A stretch of DNA of 6,651 nt from Candidatus Campbelliibacteriota bacterium. GTDB lineage: Bacteria > Patescibacteriota > Minisyncoccia > UBA9983. The notes beneath the pieces were generated by a model. The model ran no database searches. It worked only from the letters and a program-made list of their open reading frames with translations, and was not told the DNA's origin. The position numbers and the translations under genes were made by a program. Shown here piece by piece: positions 1 through 5,187 of the stretch. The stretch covers positions 1-6,651 of the forward strand of contig QIJB01000094.1 in the NCBI GenBank assembly GCA_003231675.1, in the 5' to 3' direction. Numbering within the stretch: position 1 is the stretch's first letter; each line of letters starts with the position of its first letter.

Positions 1-401
1 TCCCTCAGTCTTTTTTTTGAAAGCGGGACGGGAATGATAATCCATTCCGATTTTTTTGAAGAGCGGTTTCCGAGGGGGCATTGATGTCCGAGGAAGAATC
101 TTTGATACATTAATTCCGCGAGAGGTTCCGCCAACAGTTTCGCTTTTTTGTATTTCAGCGTCCAAATCGCTTTCTTGGCAAACTCGTCTCCGTAGGCGGC
201 GGCGGCAAAAACGGTTCCCGACTTGGGCAGTCCGGGGCGGTCTATTCTTTCCATACATTGCCGACAGAGAAGCGCGCCGGTATCGCCACAGCCGATACAT
301 TCCCGAGGTAGAATGGCGTCCAACGCCGAGCGCGCCGACCATTCCGTTCGGTTGAATATTTTTCGGAAAAAAGTTCCGGTGGTGTGGATAAGTTTTTGCA
401 T
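1..401 (-). CDS. comF: ComF family protein (phosphoribosyltransferase-like, competence-associated), N-terminal part only
   Basis: Reading the minus strand from the ATG at 401 down to the window edge gives 133 open codons with no stop, so the 3' part lies outside. Seen: C35-x2-C38 and C46-x2-C49 form the paired-cysteine zinc ribbon that opens ComF proteins. Next come the conserved segment AIWTLKYKKAKLLAEPLAEL (about 76-95) and, at the edge, IIIPVPLSKKRLR, which in this family immediately precedes the RGFNQ phosphoribosyltransferase region. Known: ComF proteins combine this zinc ribbon with a PRPP-binding fold and are needed for transformation in several bacteria, acting at a cytoplasmic step after DNA entry. 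About 40% of a usual 220-240 residue protein is missing. The gene is divergent from pilM with 44 nt between starts. No Shine-Dalgarno sequence precedes the ATG. The family call is strong; a competence role is inferred. Confidence 0.9.
   Translation of the reverse strand, partial: MQKLIHTTGTFFRKIFNRTEWSARSALDAILPRECIGCGDTGALLCRQCMERIDRPGLPKSGTVFAAAAYGDEFAKKAIWTLKYKKAKLLAEPLAELMYQRFFLGHQCPLGNRSSKKSEWIIIPVPLSKKRLR
383..391 (-). promoter_or_regulatory. Consensus DnaA-box 9-mer (TTATCCACA) inside the comF start
   Basis: The minus strand reads TTATCCACA, a perfect match to the classical DnaA-box consensus. It covers parts of comF codons 4-7 (Leu-Ile-His-Thr) and lies about 10 nt downstream of the start codon, next to the AT-rich divergent promoter. 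Only one perfect copy was noticed, so it is not evidence for an origin. It could be a DnaA regulatory site or a coding coincidence. Confidence 0.3.
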
Positions 402-423
402 AAGAAAAGATTATTTTTATGTT

Positions 424-429
424 ATTATA
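424..429 (-). promoter_or_regulatory. Candidate -10 box for comF (TATAAT)
   Basis: The minus strand has a perfect TATAAT ending 22 nt upstream of the comF ATG, which would give a start of transcription near 417 and a leader of about 16 nt. No good -35 hexamer is visible at 17 nt spacing. It sits in AT-rich DNA where such hexamers arise easily. Confidence 0.35.
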
Positions 430-432
430 TGT

Positions 433-438
433 TATAGT
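433..438 (+). promoter_or_regulatory. Candidate -10 box for the pil operon (TATAGT)
   Basis: TATAGT (5 of 6 matches to TATAAT) ends 7 nt before the pilM ATG at 446. If it is used, transcription would begin at or next to the start codon, giving a leaderless or nearly leaderless pilM message. No clear -35 hexamer is present. The absence of any Shine-Dalgarno sequence before pilM is compatible with this reading, which remains an inference. Confidence 0.3.
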
Positions 439-445
439 ATACGGT

Positions 446-1555
446 ATGGACTTTTCTTTCAAAAACTTTTCCCCTTTCAGCGGCCTTTTTAAAAAAGAGG
501 AGGGCGCTTTGGGAGTTGACATAGGAGCTTCCAGCATAAAAGTTGTCCAACTGAGAAAAGAAAAAGAGCGCGCGGTGCTTGAGACATACGGAGAGATTGC
601 CATCGGTCCGTATGGAGGAGAGAGCGTCGGGCAGGCGGTAAAATTGTCGGAAGAAAAAGCGATTGAAGCCCTCAAAGATGTTTTGAGAGAGTCAAACGTA
701 ACAACAACCAAAGCCGCCGTTTCAATTCCCTTGAAATCCAGCTTCGTCACCATAATCAAAGTCCCGGTGATAAAGGGAAAAAACATTTCTCAAATAATAG
801 AAATGGAAGCGAGACGTTATATTCCTCTCGCCATCTCGGAAGTGGAGATGGATTGGTGGATTCTCCCGGAGAAAGCCAATGAAAATGAGGAGGAAGCGGG
901 AGGAGAAGAAAAAAGAAAGTTCGCAACAGTTCTTTTAGTCGCCATTCATAAGGATATTCTTGTGAAATATCGGGAAATAGTTTCCAAGGCCGGTCTTCAG
1001 ATAGCGTCCCTTGAGATTGAATCTTTCAGCGCCATTCGTGCTTGCGCAAGCAGGGAACAGAGTCCGACTTTGATAGTGGATATCGGAGCTTCTTCACTGA
1101 AAATGGTCATTGTTGATTCGGGAATAATGATGGCCGCCTATTCCACTGACAAAGGTTCTCAGAATTTGACCATTGCGATTTCTCATTCCCTGGGAATTGA
1201 TTTTGAGCGGGCGGAAGAGATGAAAAGAGAGATAGGGCTTTCCGACCTTCCGGAGCATAAGGAAATAAGGGGAATTATTGAACCTTTCCTTGAGTATATG
1301 TTTTCCGATATAGGCAAATTCGTGAGAAATTATCAGAAGAAGCAAGGTCGCGCCGTCGGTAGAGTGGTCTTGACCGGGGGAGGATCTTTGCTGAACGGAG
1401 TGGTCGCATTTGCCGTGAAAAAATTGAGTCTGGAAACGGCGTTGGCGGAACCTTTCTCAAAGACCGAATACCCCGCCTTCTTGGCTGAAGTTTTGAAAGA
1501 CGCCGGTCCCGCTTTTTCCATCTCCTTGGGGCTTGCTTTAAGAGGATTGCAATAA
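446..1555 (+). CDS. pilM: PilM, actin-like type IV pilus assembly ATP-binding protein
   Basis: 369 residues, the usual PilM length. Seen: the phosphate-1 loop LGVDIGASSIKVVQL (D25-I26-G27), the inserted-domain segment KAAVSIPLKSSFVTIIKVP, EARRYIPLAISEVEMDW before the central region, the phosphate-2 loop IVDIGASSLKMVIVD (D212) and the adenosine loop TGGGSLLNG (T310-G313). These are the FtsA/PilM actin-fold signatures. Known: PilM is cytoplasmic, binds ATP and docks on the N-terminal tail of PilN to couple the alignment complex to the motor. A Glu-rich stretch (about 138-158) sits in the middle. An upstream in-frame ATG at 419 would add nine residues (MLLYVIVYG) that are unlike a PilM start and overlap promoter-like sequence, so 446 is preferred. 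First gene of the operon; pilN follows after 10 nt. Confidence 0.95.
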   Translation: MDFSFKNFSPFSGLFKKEEGALGVDIGASSIKVVQLRKEKERAVLETYGEIAIGPYGGESVGQAVKLSEEKAIEALKDVLRESNVTTTKAAVSIPLKSSFVTIIKVPVIKGKNISQIIEMEARRYIPLAISEVEMDWWILPEKANENEEEAGGEEKRKFATVLLVAIHKDILVKYREIVSKAGLQIASLEIESFSAIRACASREQSPTLIVDIGASSLKMVIVDSGIMMAAYSTDKGSQNLTIAISHSLGIDFERAEEMKREIGLSDLPEHKEIRGIIEPFLEYMFSDIGKFVRNYQKKQGRAVGRVVLTGGGSLLNGVVAFAVKKLSLETALAEPFSKTEYPAFLAEVLKDAGPAFSISLGLALRGLQ

Positions 1556-1565
1556 AAAAACAATT

Positions 1566-2129
1566 ATGGACAGAACATCTTTTATACCTAAAAAATCTTT
1601 TAAAAAACCGGTTTACAAAGCAAAGGGCGCCGGTTTCCTTTTGAGTTCAAGTCTTATTCTACTCATTGTTTCCGGATTATTGTTGGGAGGAGTTTTTTTC
1701 TACAAAGAAGTGCTTAAAAAGCAGATTATCGTTTTGGGAATTTCCTTAAAGAGGGCGCATGCAGGTTTTGAACCGGGACTTGTGCAGGAATTAACGAACG
1801 TGTCCATGAAGGTAAAGGCCGCCAAGGTTTTACTGAAAGAGCATAAGGCGCTTACCCCGATTTTTGATTTTTTGAGAAACAGCACTCTGAAAAATGTGAG
1901 TTTTTCCAGTTTTTCATACAAACCTTCCAAAGAGGGAGAGCCTAATATTTCCATGAGAGGGATTTCCAAAGGATACGCCGCTCTCGCCCTTCAAATTGAC
2001 GAGTTTCAAAAAAGCAAAGATTTGAAAGAAATTTCCGTTTCCAAACTCTCTTTGACGAACAAGGGAAACGTTTCTTTCAATCTTGAGCTTGTTTTCAATC
2101 CGGAGTTTATCAGTTATAAAGCAAAATGA
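1566..2129 (+). CDS. pilN: PilN-like inner-membrane alignment protein
   Basis: 187 residues. Seen: a short basic N-terminal tail (1-22, containing TSFIPKKSFKKPVYK), one hydrophobic membrane segment at about 23-46, then an extracytoplasmic region with a helical part (about 50-105) and a beta/alpha C-terminal part ending in FNLELVFNPEFI. This is the topology and length of PilN. Known: PilN pairs with PilO beneath the envelope and uses its cytoplasmic tail, usually with an INLLP-type motif, to hold PilM. That motif is not present in its usual form here; SFIPK occupies the place. The call rests on position between pilM and pilO, topology and size more than on strong motifs. The gene ends in TGA and pilO starts 4 nt later. 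No clear Shine-Dalgarno sequence lies at a usable distance. Confidence 0.75.
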   Translation: MDRTSFIPKKSFKKPVYKAKGAGFLLSSSLILLIVSGLLLGGVFFYKEVLKKQIIVLGISLKRAHAGFEPGLVQELTNVSMKVKAAKVLLKEHKALTPIFDFLRNSTLKNVSFSSFSYKPSKEGEPNISMRGISKGYAALALQIDEFQKSKDLKEISVSKLSLTNKGNVSFNLELVFNPEFISYKAK

Positions 2130-2133
2130 TTTT

Positions 2134-2679
2134 ATGGGAAGAATAATTGCGTCAATATTTCTTTTAGCGGCGACAGTGATGGTCTTTTTCACGTGGACCA
2201 ATCCCATTTTAAAAACCGTTAAAACTCTCAAAACCGAGCAAAACAATCTCAACGTCTCTTTGAATAATTTGAAAGAAGTTCGTTCAGTGAGCGACCAGAT
2301 ATTATCCGAATATAATTCCATATCTCAAGAAGATTTGGATAAACTGAACAAATTACTCCCATCAAAGATGAAAGCCATTGAGTTTGTCATGGAGGTGGAA
2401 AATATGACCAAGAAACACAATTTAGTGCTCAAAAACGTTGATATACAAAAACCAGATGATAAAAAAAAGCGGATTATTTTCGGAGAAAAGAAAAAACCGT
2501 TTGAGAAGATTCCATTAAGCATATCCGTCGTCGGAAGTTACGCTTCTTTTATTTCATTTCTTTCCGACATGGAAAGAAGTTTGAGTGTCATTGATGTGGA
2601 AAGCCTTACTTTCAAATCCGGTAAAATTGATTCTTATCAATTCAGCATAAAGGCGTCAACTTATTGGAAAGGGAATTAA
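2134..2679 (+). CDS. pilO: PilO-like inner-membrane alignment protein
   Basis: 181 residues from the ATG at 2134. Seen: an N-terminal membrane segment (about 3-20), a helical region likely to form a coiled coil (about 24-65), then the PilO pattern LDKLNKLLPSKMKAIEFVME with a following helix, and the second strand-helix unit PLSISVVGSYASFISFLSDM followed by SLSVIDVESLTF. This is the duplicated ferredoxin-like layout of PilO. Known: PilO forms dimers with PilN and connects the motor platform to outer parts. Start choice: a TTG at 2083 is in frame but would overlap pilN by 47 nt, whereas 2134 leaves 4 nt and places the membrane segment at the terminus as expected. A basic, Lys-rich loop (about 107-124) separates the two units. 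The family call is good; the exact start is less sure because no ribosome site is visible. Confidence 0.85.
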   Translation: MGRIIASIFLLAATVMVFFTWTNPILKTVKTLKTEQNNLNVSLNNLKEVRSVSDQILSEYNSISQEDLDKLNKLLPSKMKAIEFVMEVENMTKKHNLVLKNVDIQKPDDKKKRIIFGEKKKPFEKIPLSISVVGSYASFISFLSDMERSLSVIDVESLTFKSGKIDSYQFSIKASTYWKGN

Positions 2680-2685
2680 AAAAAT

Positions 2686-3030
2686 ATGAGTAAAAAAACA
2701 AAATTTTTAATAGGGGTTCTGATTGCGACAGGTCTGATTTTTATTTATACCCTTTATTCTCCAAGCGAAAAAACACAAGGTAATTTGAGCGTTGCTCCCG
2801 GGGGAATCGTCGGAGGTTCGGCCCAGAAAACATCTTCGTCTTCCGATGAGTCTTCGCAAACTCTCGTGAACTTGAAATCAATAAAGATAGACACTTCTTT
2901 TTTTAAGGGCAAGACCTTTCAAGACTTGATTGATTTTTCCGTTCAATTAAAACCCCAAGAAGTCGGAAGATCAAACCCGTTCGCTCCGTTGGAAACGGAA
3001 GCCTTGCCAAAAGCTTTGCCAAAGATTTGA
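2686..3030 (+). CDS. Short single-pass membrane protein, PilP-like by position
   Basis: 114 residues. Seen: a basic tip (MSKKTK), one membrane segment (about 7-24), a low-complexity Gly/Ser-rich linker (about 30-60, including TSSSSDESS), then a compact tail with LKSIKIDTSFF, TFQDLIDFSVQL and VGRSNPFAPLE (93-103). The protein closes with a tandem ALPKALPK. Known: PilP follows PilO in classical pilMNOPQ operons, and its linker carries an R-x-PF-type motif; the NPFAP here is reminiscent. Unlike PilP there is no lipobox cysteine, no room for the C-terminal beta domain that binds the secretin, and no pilQ follows. I infer a reduced PilP counterpart suited to a cell without an outer membrane, but homology is unproven. 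The gene ends in TGA; an in-frame extension runs on to a TAA beside pilB. Confidence 0.7.
   Translation: MSKKTKFLIGVLIATGLIFIYTLYSPSEKTQGNLSVAPGGIVGGSAQKTSSSSDESSQTLVNLKSIKIDTSFFKGKTFQDLIDFSVQLKPQEVGRSNPFAPLETEALPKALPKI
3001..3024 (+). repeat. 12-bp tandem repeat, two copies
   Basis: Copies gccttgccaaaa (3001-3012) and gctttgccaaag (3013-3024) match at 10 of 12 positions and encode ALPK twice at the end of the PilP-like protein. A weaker third unit, ggtttgccgacc (3031-3042), lies in the same frame just after the TGA stop, separated from the second by ATT TGA. Confidence 0.6.
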
Positions 3031-3064
3031 GGTTTGCCGACCATGGTTCACGAGTTGAATTAAT

Positions 3065-4768
3065 ATGCAATTTACCGACATTTTAGTGAAAAATAATATC
3101 ATTGACCCGGAAATTCTTTCCGAGGCGAGGAGTCTTGCCGAAGAAAAAGGGATAAGCATTGAGAGTATGCTAAAAGCGCGGGGAGTTTCTCAGGAACAAA
3201 TTGAAGCGGCGAAATCCGAAGCCGGCGGTGTTCCTTTTAGAAAAATCAAAGGGAAAAAAATAGCTTTCAATATTTTAAAGCAGATTCCCGAAGAGGCCGT
3301 CAGACATTACAGATTTCTTCCTCTTGAAGTCAATGAAGGAGTGCTGGAAATGGGGATGGTTAATCCTCAGGATATTGAGGCGAGGGAGGCGTTGCAGTTT
3401 ATCGTTTCCAAATTAAATATGCCGTTCAAGATTTTTGCCATCTCCGAAGATGATTTCAGAAAAGGTGTTGAGGGATACAAGGGGTTGACCGGAGAAGTTT
3501 CAAAAATGCTTGGAGAACTTGAATCGGCTCTACTGGATACGGATGAAGGTGTTCCGAAAGAGATATTTCAATCAGAAAACAAATTTGTGGAAGAAGCCCC
3601 GGTTACCAAAATGGTTGGGGTTATTTTGAAGCATGCGGTTGCCGGAAACGCTTCTGATATTCACATAGAACCGATGTCGGACAAATTAAAAGTCCGCTTT
3701 CGCGTTCAAGGCGAACTCCACACAAGTTTGATACTGCCGTTGAGCGTTCATGAGGCGATTGTTTCAAGAATAAAAATCATCACTAATATGAAAATTGACG
3801 AAAAACGAAAGCCTCAGGACGGAAGGTTCGGCGTGGTGATTGAGAACAGACCCATTGATTTCCGCGTATCCACTTTCCCGACACATTTCGGGGAAAAAGT
3901 GGTCATCCGTATTTTGGATAAAGAAAAAGGAGTGAAAAGTCTTGATGAATTGGGTTTTACGGAATATAACATTAACGCCATCCGAGAATCTCTCAGGAAA
4001 CCGTATGGGTTGATTTTGCTTACCGGTCCGACCGGGAGTGGAAAAACAACAACCCTTTACGCCATGCTTCAAGAACTGGACAGAGAGAAAAACAATGTCA
4101 TCAGTTTGGAAGATCCTGTGGAATACAGTATTGACGGCATAAGCCAATCGCAAGTTATGCCGGAAATCGGTTACACTTTCGCCAACGGACTCAGGTCTAT
4201 TCTTCGGCAGGATCCGGATATGATAATGGTAGGTGAAATCAGGGACAAGGAAACGGCGGCGTTGGCGATTCAGGCCGCCTTGACCGGGCACTTGGTTTTT
4301 TCCACTCTTCACACAAACAACGCCATCGGCGTCGTTCCCAGACTTGTGGATATGGACATTGACCCGTTTTTAATCGCCTCCACGCTTGAACTTTCCATAG
4401 CTCAGCGTTTGGTCCGAGACCTTTGCCCCGATTCTCGCAAAGCCCTGCCTGTCAAAGGAGAAGTCAAGCAGAGAATTGACGATGTGATTGCCAGTTTCCC
4501 GGAAAAAGCGAAAAAAGATTTGAAGATTCCGGAGAATGTTTATCAAGGCATTCCTTCCGCCACATGTCCTCAAGGGGCGAGAGGGAGGATAGGCATTTTT
4601 GAAGTCCTTAAAAAAACGCCCCAATTGGAAAACATAATTTTGAGCAATCCCATTGAACCGGAAATATTCAAGGAGGCGCGACGCCAAGGGATGTTGACCA
4701 TGAAGGAAGACGCTCTGATGAAAATTTTTCAAGGCGCTGTTGGCTTGGAAGAAATAAATAGGTTATAA
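3065..4768 (+). CDS. pilB: PilB, type IV pilus extension motor ATPase
   Basis: 567 residues, normal for PilB/GspE. Seen: an N-terminal MshEN/T2SSE-N-type region (about 1-140, with LKQIPEEAVRHYRFLPLEV and MGMVNPQD), the N2 domain with ASDIHIEP and RFRVQGELH, the arginine-rich stretch IDEKRKPQDGRFG, Walker A GPTGSGKT (321-328), Asp box LEDPVEY (E349-D350), Walker B RQDPDMIMVGEIRD (E391), and His box HLVFSTLHT (H409, H416). Known: the hexamer hydrolyses ATP to turn PilC and insert pilin subunits. Related MshEN domains bind c-di-GMP; I cannot confirm this here. Odd: the usual tetracysteine zinc site is half lost. LCPDS keeps only C454 of the first pair and ATCPQGARGR only C501 of the second. The ATG at 3065 directly follows a TAA in the preceding frame. 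No Shine-Dalgarno sequence is apparent. Confidence 0.97.
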   Translation: MQFTDILVKNNIIDPEILSEARSLAEEKGISIESMLKARGVSQEQIEAAKSEAGGVPFRKIKGKKIAFNILKQIPEEAVRHYRFLPLEVNEGVLEMGMVNPQDIEAREALQFIVSKLNMPFKIFAISEDDFRKGVEGYKGLTGEVSKMLGELESALLDTDEGVPKEIFQSENKFVEEAPVTKMVGVILKHAVAGNASDIHIEPMSDKLKVRFRVQGELHTSLILPLSVHEAIVSRIKIITNMKIDEKRKPQDGRFGVVIENRPIDFRVSTFPTHFGEKVVIRILDKEKGVKSLDELGFTEYNINAIRESLRKPYGLILLTGPTGSGKTTTLYAMLQELDREKNNVISLEDPVEYSIDGISQSQVMPEIGYTFANGLRSILRQDPDMIMVGEIRDKETAALAIQAALTGHLVFSTLHTNNAIGVVPRLVDMDIDPFLIASTLELSIAQRLVRDLCPDSRKALPVKGEVKQRIDDVIASFPEKAKKDLKIPENVYQGIPSATCPQGARGRIGIFEVLKKTPQLENIILSNPIEPEIFKEARRQGMLTMKEDALMKIFQGAVGLEEINRL

Positions 4769-4769
4769 T
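4740..4769 (+). promoter_or_regulatory. Candidate internal promoter before the response regulator
   Basis: TTGGCT (4740-4745) and a perfect TATAAT (4764-4769) stand 18 nt apart across the end of pilB. The -10 box ends 6 nt before the regulator's ATG, so transcription would start at or beside that codon. The hexamer partly arises from the codons for Leu plus the TAA stop, so chance is possible. Confidence 0.35.
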
Positions 4770-4775
4770 AATTGT

Positions 4776-5165
4776 ATGGAGAATAAATATTCCATTTTAA
4801 TAGTTGATGACGATGAGTTTTTGCTTGACATGTATTCTTTGAAGTTTCGCCAGTCCGGTTTCAAAGTAGAAGCGTGTTTCGGGGGGCAGGAGGCGTTGGA
4901 GAAAATTCGTGGCGGTCTTAGGCCGGATATGGTTTTGTTTGATTTGGTTATGCCGAATATGGACGGCTTTGAATTTTTGCGAAGCTTTAAAGAGGAAAAT
5001 TTGTCCGAGAAGAGCAAGCTGATTATTTTGTCTAACTTGGGACAAAAGGAAGATGTTCAGAAAGGTCTCGCCTTGGGCGCCGATGATTACATTGTGAAGG
5101 CCTATTTCACTCCGTCGGAAGTGTTGGCGAAGGTAAGTTCTCTGCTGGACACGAGCAAGCGTTAA
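4776..5165 (+). CDS. Single-domain CheY-like response regulator within the pil operon
   Basis: 129 residues, one receiver domain and nothing else. Seen: acidic pocket D11-D12-D13 after SILIV, phosphoacceptor D56 in VLFDLVMPNMDG, switch residue S86 in LIILSNLG, and conserved K108 in GADDYIVKAYFTPSEV. All catalytic positions of a working receiver are present. The residue after the lysine is Ala rather than the usual cis-Pro, a variant I recall from CPR pilus regulators. Known: such proteins act by binding a partner when phosphorylated; PilG and PilH do so for T4P in Pseudomonas. Lying 7 nt after pilB and 22 nt before pilT, it probably acts on motor activity or switching, but the partner is inferred. 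No histidine kinase is in the window, so the kinase must be encoded elsewhere. There is no DNA-binding domain. Confidence 0.92.
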   Translation: MENKYSILIVDDDEFLLDMYSLKFRQSGFKVEACFGGQEALEKIRGGLRPDMVLFDLVMPNMDGFEFLRSFKEENLSEKSKLIILSNLGQKEDVQKGLALGADDYIVKAYFTPSEVLAKVSSLLDTSKR

Positions 5166-5187
5166 TATTTTTTTCATCAAATAAACT

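Larger units (their letters stand above)
402..445. promoter_or_regulatory. Divergent comF/pilM promoter region
   Basis: This 44-nt, strongly AT-rich gap separates the two divergent start codons and must hold or overlap the initiation signals for both genes. It contains an imperfect 10-bp tandem repeat (gttattatat, then gttatagtat; 8 of 10 identical, 421-440) that overlaps candidate -10 hexamers on both strands. The two transcription starts would be only a few tens of bases apart, so the genes could interfere with each other or be co-regulated. Position and composition support a promoter region; no regulator site is recognised. Confidence 0.55.

Noticed and set aside
419..445. Upstream ATG for pilM
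   Set aside because: It adds MLLYVIVYG, encoded by the AT-rich repeat that resembles promoter sequence; PilM proteins usually begin shortly before the GVDIG loop, as with the ATG at 446.
56..492. Two + strand open frames (99 and 89 codons) over the left region
   Set aside because: They lie opposite the comF gene, whose minus-strand protein has clear family motifs; the plus-strand translations are Arg/Pro/Ser-rich with no recognisable domain.
1541..1551. 11-bp repeat agaggattgca shared by the ends of pilM (1541-1551) and pilT (6229-6239)
   Set aside because: Both copies encode Arg-Gly-Leu-Gln in their genes and lie in coding sequence; most likely chance or codon preference.
2083..2133. Upstream TTG start for pilO
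   Set aside because: It would overlap pilN by 47 nt and add a polar 17-residue tail; the ATG at 2134 fits the gene spacing and the expected N-terminal membrane segment better.
1914..2321. Minus-strand open frame of 135 codons across the pilN/pilO junction
   Set aside because: It overlaps two well-placed operon genes in antisense, without a domain or promoter.
2127..3030. UGA recoded as glycine (code 25) in this organism
   Set aside because: TGA ends pilN and the PilP-like gene at sensible places, and no in-frame TGA occurs inside the long conserved genes; reading through pilN's TGA gives a meaningless overlap with pilO.
3764..4312. Long minus-strand open frame of 182 codons inside pilB
   Set aside because: It is antisense to the conserved ATPase core of pilB; its composition (many His, Arg, Phe) is typical of a shadow frame and no motif is seen.
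5140..5178. Possible terminator between the regulator and pilT (T-run at 5168-5174)
   Set aside because: Only a 4-bp stem (TGCT/AGCA) precedes the T-run and it is not adjacent to it; operon continuity argues against termination here.
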